The notes: generated from the letters alone by a model not told the origin. A stretch of DNA of 64,000 nt from Fluviibacter phosphoraccumulans (GCF_016110345.1 NZ_AP019011.1:434001-498000), one strand, 5' to 3'; positions 40,668 to 50,466 are shown, counted from the stretch's first letter. Program-made: numbers and translations.

Positions 40668-42338
40668 ATGCTCTGTCGTCTGGTCATTCGTGATTTTGTC
40701 CTCGTGCGTGAGCTGGCGCTGGATTTCCAGCCGGGTTTTGGCGCGCTGACCGGTGAAACCGGTGCGGGTAAGTCATTGCTGATCGATGCCCTGGCCTTTG
40801 TATTGGGAGAGCGTGCCGAAGTGGGGCTCATCCGCTCGGGCGCACCGCGTGCTGAAGTGACCGCCGAATTTGATGCCTCAGCACAGCCGGCCTTTGCCGC
40901 CTGGTTTGCCGAACAGGCTATTCCTCTGGAAGCCGGTGAAGGCATTTTGATCCGCCGGGTTATGGAGGCCAGTGGTCGTTCACGCGCGCTCATCAACGGC
41001 GTGCCGGTCACCTTGCAGCAGGTGCGCACAGCGGGTGAATGGCTGCTCGATATTCATGGGCAACATGCGCACCAGTCGTTATTGCGGGCCGATGCCCAGC
41101 GCCAGTTGCTAGACGACTTTGGCCAGCTGCAAATGCAGACACGCACTGTTGCGACGGCCTGGCGCGAATGGTCAAGCGCCCGGCAGGCACTGGCCGATGC
41201 CGGTAAGCGCTCGGGTGAAATCGAAGCCCGACGAGATATATTGGCGTATCAAATCAAGGCGCTGTCTGAACTGGCCAACGATCAGGCCGACTGGGGTTGG
41301 CAGCAAATGGGTGAAGAGCAGTCGCGCTTGGCGCATGCGTCGAGCCTGATTGAACTGACCCAAGGCACGGTGGATACCCTGGGTGAGGGAGACGAACCCC
41401 TACTGTCGGTGCTGGGCCGCTTGCAGCACCGGTTGCAGGAGGGCGCCGCGCTCGATGCGCGCTTGCAGGAGCCTACCGATCTGCTGGCGGCGGCCAGCAA
41501 TGAACTCTCTGAAGCGCTGACCCTGCTGCGCCGTCATCTGGATCGCTTTGAGGTGGATCCGGTGCGCCTGGCCGAAACTGAACGCCGCATGGCCAGCATG
41601 CTGGAGCTGGCGCGCAAGCATCTGGTCGATCCGCCGGCACTGCCCGAGTTATATCGGCAGTTAACAGCCGAAGCGGCATCGCTGGCCGATGCCACCGATA
41701 TCGCAGCACTTGAAGCGCGGGTTAAGGCCAGCGCAACGGCCTATGCCGAAGCCGCGGCACAATTAACCAAGGGTCGTACCAAAGCGGCCAAGACCTTGTC
41801 CAAGGGCGTCAGCGAGGCCATGCAAGAGCTGGCGCTGGGCGGCGGGCAGTGTCGGATCGCTTTGCAGCCCCTGGACGTTGAAGGCAGCGCCCGCGGCAAC
41901 GAGCGTGTTGAATTCCAGATCAGCGGGCTGGCGGGCGACGATTGGCGTTCGCTGTCTAAAGTGGTCTCGGGTGGTGAACTCTCACGGATCAGCCTGGCGA
42001 TTCAGGTGGTGACCAGTGCCTGTAGCGCGGTGCCCACCTTGATTTTTGATGAGGTCGATGTGGGCATTGGCGGTGGCGTGGCCGAAGTGGTCGGCCGGCT
42101 GCTGGCCAAGCTGGGTGAGCAACGGCAGGTGCTCTGCGTGACGCATCTGGCGCAAGTGGCAGCCCGCGCCAGATGGCAATGGCAGGTCAGTAAAGAAAAA
42201 GCGGACGGGGCATTCCAGAGCCGCGTGCAAACGCTGGATGATGCCGCGCGTATTGAAGAAATCGCCCGCATGCTGGGTGGTGTTGAAATCACCGAACGCA
42301 CCCGGGCGCATGCCGCCGAAATGCTACAGCTGGCTTAA
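40668..42338 (+). CDS. recN: DNA repair protein RecN
   Basis: A 556-residue SMC-like ATPase for double-strand break repair. Walker A is GETGAGKS at 29-36. The ABC signature is VSGGELSRISLAIQ and Walker B is IFDEVDVGIGGG near 460. A long coiled-coil middle (about 150-390) separates the halves. The nadK-recN pairing is common. Its stop overlaps the fur stop (42335-42338) on the other strand. Confidence 0.95.
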   Translation: MLCRLVIRDFVLVRELALDFQPGFGALTGETGAGKSLLIDALAFVLGERAEVGLIRSGAPRAEVTAEFDASAQPAFAAWFAEQAIPLEAGEGILIRRVMEASGRSRALINGVPVTLQQVRTAGEWLLDIHGQHAHQSLLRADAQRQLLDDFGQLQMQTRTVATAWREWSSARQALADAGKRSGEIEARRDILAYQIKALSELANDQADWGWQQMGEEQSRLAHASSLIELTQGTVDTLGEGDEPLLSVLGRLQHRLQEGAALDARLQEPTDLLAAASNELSEALTLLRRHLDRFEVDPVRLAETERRMASMLELARKHLVDPPALPELYRQLTAEAASLADATDIAALEARVKASATAYAEAAAQLTKGRTKAAKTLSKGVSEAMQELALGGGQCRIALQPLDVEGSARGNERVEFQISGLAGDDWRSLSKVVSGGELSRISLAIQVVTSACSAVPTLIFDEVDVGIGGGVAEVVGRLLAKLGEQRQVLCVTHLAQVAARARWQWQVSKEKADGAFQSRVQTLDDAARIEEIARMLGGVEITERTRAHAAEMLQLA

Positions 42339-42775
42339 TACCGTTTGGGGGCGGGCCGGTGTGGGCAGGCAGCGTCGATGCACTCGGCGTAGATGCATAG
42401 ATCATGCGCCTGAATCTTGAAACCCAGCTTGCCAGCAATTTCTGCCTGTTTCTTTTCGATTTCCGGGTCGCAGAACTCCACCACGCGGTCGCACTGCAGG
42501 CAGACCAGGTGGTCATGATGATCGCCCCGGTTCAACTCAAAAACCGCCTTGCCCGATTCAAAATTCTGTTTCTGTAGCAGGCCGGCCTGCTCAAACTGGG
42601 TCAGCGCGCGGTACACCGTCGCCAGGCCAATATCCAGGCCATCGGTCACCAGAATCCGGTACACATCGTCGGCCGTGAGATGCTCATCGCGGCGCTTCTC
42701 AAAAACCTCAAGGATTTTGATCCGGGGCATCGTTGCTTTGAGGCCGGATTGCTGGAGGTCTTTCGGTGAGGGCAT
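42335..42775 (-). CDS. fur: Ferric uptake regulator
   Basis: A 146-residue iron-sensing repressor. An N-terminal winged helix (PRIKILEVFEKRRDEHLTADDVYR) is followed by a dimerisation domain with zinc/iron sites: HHDHLVCLQCDRV and the C-terminal CIYAECIDAACPH. The frame extends 16 codons upstream but ATG 42775 (MPSPKDLQQSG) is the family start. It is divergent from bamE with only 63 bases between start codons, so the promoters are packed back to back. Confidence 0.96.
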   Translation of the reverse strand: MPSPKDLQQSGLKATMPRIKILEVFEKRRDEHLTADDVYRILVTDGLDIGLATVYRALTQFEQAGLLQKQNFESGKAVFELNRGDHHDHLVCLQCDRVVEFCDPEIEKKQAEIAGKLGFKIQAHDLCIYAECIDAACPHRPAPKRY

Positions 42776-42838
42776 AAAAGGATTCCTGATGAGTAACTTC
42801 GGATATGATAGCGGCTTTTGCACCGAGCTGTTCTACTC

Positions 42839-43411
42839 ATGCCCACCTCCCGGAAACTCTCGTTAGCCGTTTTGATCAAAGGCGCTGCCGGACTTGGTTT
42901 GGTCAGTGGTGCGTTGCTGCTTAATGGCTGCGCCGTTGAACGCTACTTTCTTGAGTACCGCGTTAATGTGCAGCAGGGCAACGTGGTGGAGCAGAAAAAC
43001 ATTGCGCAGCTTCGCCCCGGCATGACACGGGATCAGGTGCGCTACGTGTTGGGAACCCCGTTGCTGCAGGATCCGTTCCACGCTAATCGCTGGGATTATG
43101 TCTACCGCTATGAAGATGGCGCCACCGGCGCTATCACCATGCGTAACATTTTTGTCTTCTTCAACGCGGCCGGTCAGTTAGAGCGTGTCGGCGGTGATGT
43201 CACCGCCGGGCAACCACCGGCCGGTGTGCAAATTACTGGCAACCTGACCGCCGATGCCAACGCCGCTGCTGATCTGGCGGCGGCCGTACAGTCGAATGAA
43301 CCGCAGGTCATTGATCTGGGCAGCTTGCCGCCGGATGCCGAAGGCCCGCCTGAAAACTCCGAACCCCCCAGTGATTCCTGGTGGTGGCGCTTTATCCATT
43401 TATTCAAGTAA
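42839..43411 (+). CDS. bamE: Outer membrane assembly lipoprotein BamE
   Basis: 190 residues with lipobox LNGC (Cys31) after a long signal region. The BamE fold follows, with IAQLRPGMTRDQVRYVLGTPLLQDPF as the signature. The C-terminal extension (about 115-190), rich in Ala, Pro and acidic residues, is much longer than the Escherichia coli protein (about 110 residues) but is usual in betaproteobacterial OmlA/BamE. ATG 42839 is preferred over the upstream frame start at 42818. Confidence 0.92.
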   Translation: MPTSRKLSLAVLIKGAAGLGLVSGALLLNGCAVERYFLEYRVNVQQGNVVEQKNIAQLRPGMTRDQVRYVLGTPLLQDPFHANRWDYVYRYEDGATGAITMRNIFVFFNAAGQLERVGGDVTAGQPPAGVQITGNLTADANAAADLAAAVQSNEPQVIDLGSLPPDAEGPPENSEPPSDSWWWRFIHLFK

Positions 43412-43425
43412 ACAAGGAATTTGCC

Positions 43426-44238
43426 ATGTCCGTTCCCGTCAAAATTGCGATTGCGGGTGCTTCCGGCCGTATGGGCCGTATGCTGATCGAAGCGGTTTTG
43501 CGTGATCCGGCCACCGAATTGCACGCCGCTTTTGAGCGCGCGGGTAGTGAGTTTGTCGGTCGTGACCCGGGCGAATTTGTCGGACAGACCACCTCGGTAC
43601 GTATTACATCAGACGTGGCAGCGGGTTTGCAGGGCGCCCATTGCCTGATCGACTTTACGCGGCCAGAAGCCACGCTCGTGCATCTGGCCGCTTGCCAAGC
43701 CGCTGGCGTCGGCATGGTCATCGGCACCACCGGCTTTGAAGACGCGGGCAAAGCCGCACTGGCCGCCGCCGCCAAAACGATTCCGGTCGTCTTTGCACCC
43801 AACATGAGCGTTGGCGTCAACGTCACCTTCAAGTTGCTGGAAATTGCCGCCGGCATTCTGAATTCCGGTTACGACGTTGAAATCGTCGAAGCCCATCACC
43901 GCCACAAAGTGGATGCCCCTTCGGGAACGGCATTGCGCATGGGCGAAGTGGTGGCTGATGCGCTGGGACGTAACCTTAAGGATGTCGCTGTTTATGGCCG
44001 CGAGGGCGTCACCGGTGAGCGCGATGAGACGACTATCGGCTTTGCCACCGTGCGTGGCGGCGATATCGTCGGTGATCACGTGGTCATGTTCTGCGGTACC
44101 GGAGAACGGGTCGAAATCGGCCATAAAGCCAGCAGTCGCATGCCCTATGCCTTGGGTAGCGTGCGGGCGGCAAAATTCATTCGTGAACGTGCTAACGGCT
44201 TGTTTGATATGCAGGATGTGCTCGGCCTGCGTGGCTAA
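43426..44238 (+). CDS. dapB: 4-hydroxy-tetrahydrodipicolinate reductase
   Basis: A 270-residue NAD(P)H-dependent enzyme, the step after DapA in lysine/diaminopimelate synthesis. Rossmann motif GASGRMGRM near the start and the catalytic EAHHRHKVDAPSGTAL motif are intact. The frame opens at 43381 inside bamE, but ATG 43426 after AAGGAAT fits the family length. Confidence 0.96.
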   Translation: MSVPVKIAIAGASGRMGRMLIEAVLRDPATELHAAFERAGSEFVGRDPGEFVGQTTSVRITSDVAAGLQGAHCLIDFTRPEATLVHLAACQAAGVGMVIGTTGFEDAGKAALAAAAKTIPVVFAPNMSVGVNVTFKLLEIAAGILNSGYDVEIVEAHHRHKVDAPSGTALRMGEVVADALGRNLKDVAVYGREGVTGERDETTIGFATVRGGDIVGDHVVMFCGTGERVEIGHKASSRMPYALGSVRAAKFIRERANGLFDMQDVLGLRG

Positions 44239-44277
44239 AGCCTGCGCTGAGGGCTAGCGCAAAGCGGCACTTTCCGC

Positions 44278-44283
44278 TATAAT
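44278..44283 (+). promoter_or_regulatory. Probable -10 of the carAB promoter
   Basis: Perfect TATAAT 116 bases before the carA start; no good -35 is visible, so an activator or upstream element may be needed. Confidence 0.5.
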
Positions 44284-44315
44284 CCGGTCGCTTAAATCCT
44301 GCCTCTGCAGGACTC

Positions 44316-44371
44316 AAGCGGGAGTACCAGTCAGACCACCTACGGGCGGTTGTCATGGGCTCCCGCTTTGC
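44316..44371 (+). promoter_or_regulatory. Long-range hairpin in the carA leader
   Basis: AAGCGGGAG near 44316-44324 is complementary to CTCCCGCTT near 44361-44369. The 9-bp arms lie in the untranslated leader. No T-run follows, so a translational or alternative-fold control is more likely than termination. Confidence 0.5.
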
Positions 44372-44393
44372 ATATCTGCTACCCGGAGTCGCT

Positions 44394-45602
44394 GTGTCCT
44401 ACCCTGAGTCATCCGCCTCGTCTATGTCGTCCGCTGCCGCTGGCAGCCGTCCCCTGTGCTCAACCCGTCCGGCTGCTTTGCTGGTACTGGCCGATGGCAC
44501 CGTCTTCCGTGGTGAATCTATCGGCGCTGCCGGTAGTACCTCCGGGGAAGTCGTTTTCAACACCGCGCTGACCGGCTACCAGGAGATCCTCACTGATCCA
44601 TCCTACTGCCGTCAGATCGTGACGCTGACTTATCCGCACATCGGCAACGTCGGTTGTAACGACGAAGACTATGAATCGGGCGCCAATTACGCCGCCGGTC
44701 TGGTCATCCGCGATCTGCCGGAAGTCGCCTCCAACTGGCGTTCGCAAAGCGATCTGTCGTCGTATCTGGTCAAGCATGGCATCGTCGCCATCGCCGGTAT
44801 CGATACGCGTAAGCTCACGCGCATCCTGCGTGAAAAGGGTGCCCAGGCGGGTTGCATCGTCGCGGCTGCCGCGGGTGAAACGCTGGACGAAGCCGCCGCA
44901 CTGGCCCAAGCCAAGGCCTTCCCGGGGCTTGCTGGTATGGATCTGGCCAAGGAAGTAACGGTCGACAAGCCCTACGCCTGGACTCAGGGTGAGTGGACGC
45001 TCAATGGTTATGTCACCGGGCCAACGCCACGTTTCAAAGTGGTGGCTTACGATTTTGGTGTGAAGCGCAATATTCTGCGCATGCTGGCCGAGCGCGGCTG
45101 TGATGTCACCGTGGTGCCAGCACAAACGCCCGCTGCTGACGTGCTGGCCATGAATCCGGATGGTGTCTTTTTGTCGAATGGCCCCGGAGATCCGGAGCCT
45201 TGTGATTACGCCATTGCTGCGATTCGTGAATTCCTGGCGGTAAAGAAGCCTGTGTATGGCATTTGCCTTGGCCACCAGCTGCTGGCTTTGGCTGCGGGCG
45301 CCAAGACGGCCAAGATGAAATTTGGTCACCATGGTGCCAACCATCCGGTCAAGGATGTGGATACGGGACAGGTGCTCATCACCAGCCAGAATCACGGCTT
45401 TGCTGCTGATGCCGAAACACTGCCGACCAATGTGCGTGTGACGCACGTGTCGCTGTTTGATGGCACGCTGCAGGGTATTGCCCTGACCGATGCACCGGCG
45501 TTCTCGTTCCAGGGTCACCCTGAAGCGAGCCCGGGGCCGCACGATGTGAGTTACCTCTTTGACCGATTCATCGATCTGATGTCTCAGTACGCTGCAAAAT
45601 AA
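44394..45602 (+). CDS. carA: Carbamoyl-phosphate synthase small subunit
   Basis: The glutamine amidotransferase subunit that feeds ammonia to CarB for arginine and pyrimidine synthesis. The N-terminal CPSase_sm domain starts near AALLVLADGTVFRG; the class I amidotransferase domain carries nucleophile Cys291 in GICLGHQ, and the HPEASPGPHD motif holds the catalytic His. The start is uncertain. GTG 44394 has GGAG five bases upstream (402 residues); ATG 44424 gives 392 residues but has no ribosome binding site; ATG 44355 lies in the leader hairpin. GTG 44394 is chosen. Confidence 0.93.
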   Translation: MSYPESSASSMSSAAAGSRPLCSTRPAALLVLADGTVFRGESIGAAGSTSGEVVFNTALTGYQEILTDPSYCRQIVTLTYPHIGNVGCNDEDYESGANYAAGLVIRDLPEVASNWRSQSDLSSYLVKHGIVAIAGIDTRKLTRILREKGAQAGCIVAAAAGETLDEAAALAQAKAFPGLAGMDLAKEVTVDKPYAWTQGEWTLNGYVTGPTPRFKVVAYDFGVKRNILRMLAERGCDVTVVPAQTPAADVLAMNPDGVFLSNGPGDPEPCDYAIAAIREFLAVKKPVYGICLGHQLLALAAGAKTAKMKFGHHGANHPVKDVDTGQVLITSQNHGFAADAETLPTNVRVTHVSLFDGTLQGIALTDAPAFSFQGHPEASPGPHDVSYLFDRFIDLMSQYAAK

Positions 45603-45616
45603 TAAAAAGCTGAATC

Positions 45617-48600
45617 ATGCCCAAACGTACAGACCTTAAAAGTATTCTCATCATTGGCGCTGGCCCGATCGTCATCGGTCAGGCTTGCGAGTTCGACTAT
45701 TCCGGCGCCCAAGCCTGTAAGGCACTCCGCGAAGAAGGCTACAAAGTCATTCTGGTGAACTCGAATCCGGCCACCATCATGACCGACCCGGAGATGGCCG
45801 ATGTGACTTACATCGAACCGATTACCTGGCAAGTTGTGGCACGCATCATCGAGACGGAGCGTCCGGATGCGTTGCTGCCGACCATGGGTGGTCAGACGGC
45901 ACTGAACTGTGCCTTGGATCTGGCGGCTAACGGCGTGCTGGAAAAGTTTGGTGTTGAGCTGATCGGTGCTTCGCGTGAAGCCATCGACAAGGCAGAGGAC
46001 CGCGAGAAATTCAAACAGGCCATGAATAAGATCGGCCTGGGCTCAGCCCGCTCGTCGATTGCCCATTCGATGGAAGAGGCCTATCAGGTACAGGCCGGCG
46101 TCGGCTTCCCGACCATTATCCGCCCGTCGTTTACGCTGGGTGGTACGGGTGGTGGTATCGCCTACAACATGGAAGAGTTCGAGACGATTTGCAAACGCGG
46201 TCTCGAAGCTTCGCCGACCAACGAGCTGTTGATTGAAGAATCGCTGCTGGGTTGGAAAGAATACGAAATGGAAGTGGTGCGTGACCGTAAGGACAACTGC
46301 ATCATCATCTGTTCGATTGAAAATCTGGACCCGATGGGTGTGCATACCGGTGACTCGATCACCGTGGCACCAGCGCAAACGCTGACGGATAAGGAATACC
46401 AGATTCTGCGCGATGCCTCGATCGCTGTGTTGCGCGAGATTGGCGTCGATACCGGTGGTTCGAACGTGCAGTTCTCGATCAATCCGGATGATGGCCGCAT
46501 GGTCGTGATCGAAATGAATCCGCGCGTGTCGCGTTCGTCGGCGCTGGCCTCTAAGGCCACTGGTTTCCCGATTGCCAAGATTGCTGCAAAGCTGGCCGTG
46601 GGTTACACGCTGGATGAGCTGGCCAACGAAATTACCGGTGGCAAGACCCCGGCCTCCTTCGAGCCATCGATTGACTACGTGGTGACCAAGGTGCCACGTT
46701 TTGCTTTCGAAAAATTCCCGATGGCCGATAACCGCCTGACGACGCAGATGAAGTCGGTGGGTGAAGTGATGGCGATTGGCCGCACCTTCCAGGAATCGCT
46801 GCAGAAAGCGCTGCGCGGTCTGGAAGTGGGTGTCGATGGCTTCAACCTCAAATCGGTGGATCCGGAGACAATTGATGAGCAGATCGCCAATGCGACGCCT
46901 GATCGCCTGTGGTACGTGGCTGATGCCTTTGGTGTGGGCATGTCGGTGGAGCGCGTGTTTGAACTGACCAAGATCGATCCGTGGTTCCTGGTACAGATCA
47001 AGGAAATTGTTGATCTGGAACTCACCGTAGAAAAACGTGCATTCGACAGCCTGTCGGCAGACGAGCTGCGCTTCCTCAAGCGTAAGGGCTTCTCGGATCG
47101 TCGTCTGGCTTATTTGACGAAGAGTAGCGAACAGGCAGTGCGAGAGCGTCGCCACGCCCTGGGTGTGCGCCCGGTCTACAAGCGCGTGGATACCTGTGCC
47201 GCCGAGTTCGCCACGAACACGGCTTACATGTACTCGACTTATGAAGACGAGTGCGAGGCACAGCCAACCGACAAGAAAAAGATCATGGTGCTGGGCGGTG
47301 GCCCGAACCGTATCGGCCAGGGTATTGAATTCGATTACTGCTGTGTGCACGCTGCCATGGCGATGCGTGAAGACGGTTACGAGACCATCATGGTCAACTG
47401 TAATCCAGAGACCGTATCGACTGACTACGACACCTCGGATCGTCTGTATTTCGAACCGCTGACACTGGAAGATGTGCTGGAAATCGTGGCCATCGAAAAG
47501 CCGGTCGGCGTGATCGTGCAATACGGGGGGCAGACGCCACTCAAGCTGGCGCTGGCACTAGAAGCCAACGGCGTGCCAATCATTGGCACCTCGCCAGACA
47601 TGATTGATGCGGCCGAAGACCGTGAGCGCTTCCAGAAGCTGCTGCACGATCTGGGTCTGAAACAGCCGCCAAATCGTACGGCACGTACGGAAGAGGAAGC
47701 GCTGCGTATGGCCGAAGAAATCGGTTATCCGCTGGTGGTTCGCCCATCGTACGTGCTGGGTGGCCGTGCGATGGAGATCGTGCACGAGCAGAAGGATCTG
47801 GAACGCTACATGCGTGAAGCCGTTAAGGTTTCCAACGATTCGCCGGTATTGCTGGATCGCTTCCTCAATGATGCGTGCGAAGTGGACGTGGATGCGCTGT
47901 CAGATGGTGACGAAGTGATCATCGGTGGTGTGATGGAGCACATTGAACAGGCGGGCGTGCACTCCGGTGACTCGGCGTGTTCGTTGCCACCATACTCGCT
48001 GGGCAAGGCCGTTCAGGAAGAACTACGTCGTCAGACCAAGGCCATGGCCAAGGCACTTAATGTGTGCGGTCTGATGAACGTCCAGTTCGCCATTAAAGAC
48101 GACGAAGTCTATGTGCTGGAAGTGAACCCACGGGCCTCGCGTACCGTGCCGTTTGTTTCCAAGGCCACCGGTCTGCAACTGGCTAAGATTGCCGCCCGTT
48201 GTATGGCGGGCCAATCGCTGGCCTCGCAAGGCGTGACTAAAGAAGTCGTGCCGCCGTATTACTCGGTGAAAGAAGCCGTCTTCCCGTTTGCCAAGTTCCC
48301 GGGTGTGGATACGATCCTCGGACCGGAAATGAAGTCCACCGGTGAAGTCATGGGCGTTGGCAAGACCTTCCCCGAAGCGTTTGTCAAAGCACAAATGGCC
48401 AGCAGCGTCATTCTGCCGAAGAGCGGCAAGGTCTTCCTGTCGGTTAAAGACAGCGACAAGACCAAGGCCGTTGAAATGGCTCGCCAGCTGCATCTGGCCG
48501 GTTATCAGCTGATTGCCACGCGTGGTACGGCCAAAGCCATTGAAGAAGCTGGTATCCCGGTGCAGCGCGTGAACAAAGTCACCGAAGGTCGCCCGCACGT

Positions 48601-48823
48601 GGTCGATGCCATCAAGAACAATGAAATTGCCTTGATCATCAACACCGTGGAAGAAAAACGCCACGCCATTAATGACTCGCGTTCGATCCGAACCTCCGGT
48701 CTGATGGCGCGCGTGACCATGTTCACCACCATCTGGGGCGCCGAAGCCGCTGTCGCCGGCATTCTGTCGGGCGATGCATTGAAGGTCTATGCCATTCAGT
48801 CACTGCATGCGCAGCTGAACTAA
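45617..48823 (+). CDS. carB: Carbamoyl-phosphate synthase large subunit
   Basis: A 1068-residue synthase with two homologous ATP-grasp halves: the carboxyphosphate half (about 1-400) and the carbamoyl-phosphate half (about 555-935), each with its GAGPIVIGQ or GGGPNRIGQ loop, an oligomerisation region between them, and a C-terminal allosteric MGS-like domain (about 935-1068). Family length is normal. It follows carA by 14 bases. Confidence 0.98.
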   Translation: MPKRTDLKSILIIGAGPIVIGQACEFDYSGAQACKALREEGYKVILVNSNPATIMTDPEMADVTYIEPITWQVVARIIETERPDALLPTMGGQTALNCALDLAANGVLEKFGVELIGASREAIDKAEDREKFKQAMNKIGLGSARSSIAHSMEEAYQVQAGVGFPTIIRPSFTLGGTGGGIAYNMEEFETICKRGLEASPTNELLIEESLLGWKEYEMEVVRDRKDNCIIICSIENLDPMGVHTGDSITVAPAQTLTDKEYQILRDASIAVLREIGVDTGGSNVQFSINPDDGRMVVIEMNPRVSRSSALASKATGFPIAKIAAKLAVGYTLDELANEITGGKTPASFEPSIDYVVTKVPRFAFEKFPMADNRLTTQMKSVGEVMAIGRTFQESLQKALRGLEVGVDGFNLKSVDPETIDEQIANATPDRLWYVADAFGVGMSVERVFELTKIDPWFLVQIKEIVDLELTVEKRAFDSLSADELRFLKRKGFSDRRLAYLTKSSEQAVRERRHALGVRPVYKRVDTCAAEFATNTAYMYSTYEDECEAQPTDKKKIMVLGGGPNRIGQGIEFDYCCVHAAMAMREDGYETIMVNCNPETVSTDYDTSDRLYFEPLTLEDVLEIVAIEKPVGVIVQYGGQTPLKLALALEANGVPIIGTSPDMIDAAEDRERFQKLLHDLGLKQPPNRTARTEEEALRMAEEIGYPLVVRPSYVLGGRAMEIVHEQKDLERYMREAVKVSNDSPVLLDRFLNDACEVDVDALSDGDEVIIGGVMEHIEQAGVHSGDSACSLPPYSLGKAVQEELRRQTKAMAKALNVCGLMNVQFAIKDDEVYVLEVNPRASRTVPFVSKATGLQLAKIAARCMAGQSLASQGVTKEVVPPYYSVKEAVFPFAKFPGVDTILGPEMKSTGEVMGVGKTFPEAFVKAQMASSVILPKSGKVFLSVKDSDKTKAVEMARQLHLAGYQLIATRGTAKAIEEAGIPVQRVNKVTEGRPHVVDAIKNNEIALIINTVEEKRHAINDSRSIRTSGLMARVTMFTTIWGAEAAVAGILSGDALKVYAIQSLHAQLN

Positions 48824-48840
48824 TTTTACCGTTGACTGCC

Positions 48841-49317
48841 ATGAACAAGATTCCACTTACGGTGCATGGTGCGGCTTTGCTTAAAGAAGAGCTGCATCGT
48901 CTGAAGACCATTGAACGCCCGGCGGTGATCGAAGCGATTGCCGAGGCGCGGGCGCACGGCGATCTTTCGGAAAACGCCGAATACGACGCTGCCAAAGAAA
49001 AGCAGGGCTTTATCGAAGGCCGCATCCAGGAGGTTGAGAGCAAGCTCAGCCACGCCCAGATTATTGATCCGTCCAGCACCGACGCCGATGGCCGTTGTGT
49101 GTTCGGCGCAACCGTTGATCTGGAAGATGCCGATTCGGGCCAGGCGGTAACTTATCAGATCGTCGGTGAAGACGAAGCCGATATCAAACAGGGCAAAGTA
49201 TCTTTTGCCTCACCGCTGGCGCGTGCACTGATCGGCAAATTTGCCGGTGATGTGGTGCAAGTGCAAACGCCCGGTGGGCAGCGCGAATACGAAATGATCG
49301 ATGTTCGCTACGTCTGA
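48841..49317 (+). CDS. greA: Transcription elongation factor GreA
   Basis: A 158-residue factor that makes RNA polymerase cleave backtracked transcripts. The N-terminal coiled coil carries the acidic tip residues in ARAHGDLSENAEYDAAKEKQ; the C-terminal domain ends PGGQREYEMIDVRYV. TTG 48832 is in frame but ATG 48841 gives the exact family length. It is convergent with yhbY, with 10 bases between stops. Confidence 0.97.
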   Translation: MNKIPLTVHGAALLKEELHRLKTIERPAVIEAIAEARAHGDLSENAEYDAAKEKQGFIEGRIQEVESKLSHAQIIDPSSTDADGRCVFGATVDLEDADSGQAVTYQIVGEDEADIKQGKVSFASPLARALIGKFAGDVVQVQTPGGQREYEMIDVRYV

Positions 49318-49327
49318 TCAATCCTGA

Positions 49328-49744
49328 TCAGTTGTTCTGGAAGCTGCGCTTGAGCTGGCGGGGTGCCTTACGGCGGCCCGTCGCCTTACCGGATTTATCG
49401 ACCTTCACTTCCACCTTGGGGCGCCAAACCACCAGCAATTTGCCGATATGCTGAATCGCCGCCGCATTAAGCGTGCGACAGATCTCGGCCAGGTAGGCTT
49501 CCCGCGTGTCACGTTCATCACTGACCACTCGGATCTTGATCAGACCATGGCGATCAAGAGAATGGCTGATTTCCTTGAGGACCGTTTCCGACAAGCCATT
49601 GTCGGCAATCGTCACAACAGGATTCAGGCTATGCGCCTCAGCCTTAAGCGCACGACGCTCGGTGGTGCTAATCGCCAATTCACCCGGAACAGGGGCTTCG
49701 GCAGTCTCATCGGCAATCAATTGGGCGATACGATCAAGGGTCAT
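49328..49744 (-). CDS. yhbY: YhbY-family RNA-binding protein
   Basis: 138 residues with a CRS1/YhbY domain (about 25-110): RRALKAEAHSLNPVVTIADNGLSE, then HGLIKIRV and a basic C-terminal tail KATGRRKAPRQLKRS. Members bind 50S assembly intermediates. The frame opens at 49822, but ATG 49744 matches the family start. It is divergent from rlmE. The gap holds the hairpin GGCTGGC/GCCAGCC (49780-49800), whose loop contains a possible minus-strand -10, TACAAT. Confidence 0.88.
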   Translation of the reverse strand: MTLDRIAQLIADETAEAPVPGELAISTTERRALKAEAHSLNPVVTIADNGLSETVLKEISHSLDRHGLIKIRVVSDERDTREAYLAEICRTLNAAAIQHIGKLLVVWRPKVEVKVDKSGKATGRRKAPRQLKRSFQNN

Positions 49745-49845
49745 AAGTGAACTCAAAGCATTAAACACGGATAATACACGGCTGGCATTGTACGCCAGCC
49801 ACGAATAGAACAGCGAACTCAATCAAGAGACAGCAGGTAGAAAGT

Positions 49846-50466
49846 ATGGCAAGAACAAAGACCAGCAGGGCGTGGATGCGCGAGCACGTCAATGACCCCT
49901 GGGTGCAACGCGCCAAAGCAGAGGGCTGGCGCTCGCGCGCGGCCTTTAAGCTCATGGAAGTCGACGACAAAGACAAACTCATCCGCAAAGGCGCCATTGT
50001 GGTTGATCTGGGCTGTACGCCCGGCGGCTGGTCGCAGGTGGCCCGTAAACGCCTGGGCACCACCGGGAGGGTCATCGGCCTCGATCTGCTGCCGCTCGAC
50101 CCGATGCTGCCCGGTGTCGAGTTTCTGCAAGGGGACTTTCACGAAGAGTCGGTACTCAAACAAGTGGAAGAAATGCTCCACGGCGCCAAAGTAGACCTTG
50201 TGCTTTCGGATATGGCCCCCAATATGTCAGGTATTCCGCTGTCTGATCAGGCACGTTCTGTTCATCTGGCGGAACTGGCACTGGATTTTGCCGCGAATCA
50301 CCTGCAACCGCAGGGGTCTTTCCTGGTCAAAGTCTTTCAGGGCTCAGGTTTTACCGAATACATCAACGCGATGCGCAAGGTTTTCCGCAAAGTCGTCACG
50401 CGCAAGCCCGAAGCATCACGTGGACGCAGTAGTGAGCTGTATCTGTTGGGCCAGGGGTTAAAGTAA
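49846..50466 (+). CDS. rlmE: 23S rRNA (uridine(2552)-2'-O)-methyltransferase
   Basis: A 206-residue Rossmann-fold enzyme (RlmE/FtsJ). N-terminal SRAWMREHVNDPWVQRAK and RSRAAFKLMEV are typical, VDLGCTPGGWSQVA is the SAM motif, and the K-D-K-E catalytic set is represented by K in RSRAAFKL, the Asp of LSDMAPN, Lys in FLVKVFQG and a C-terminal Glu. It precedes ftsH, as in Escherichia coli. Confidence 0.96.
   Translation: MARTKTSRAWMREHVNDPWVQRAKAEGWRSRAAFKLMEVDDKDKLIRKGAIVVDLGCTPGGWSQVARKRLGTTGRVIGLDLLPLDPMLPGVEFLQGDFHEESVLKQVEEMLHGAKVDLVLSDMAPNMSGIPLSDQARSVHLAELALDFAANHLQPQGSFLVKVFQGSGFTEYINAMRKVFRKVVTRKPEASRGRSSELYLLGQGLK

Noticed and set aside
44460..45542. 360-codon antisense frame across carA
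   Set aside because: Shadow of carA; no recognisable domain.
46043..47521. 492-codon antisense frame across carB
   Set aside because: Shadow of carB; His/Arg-rich translation is typical of reverse reading of such genes.
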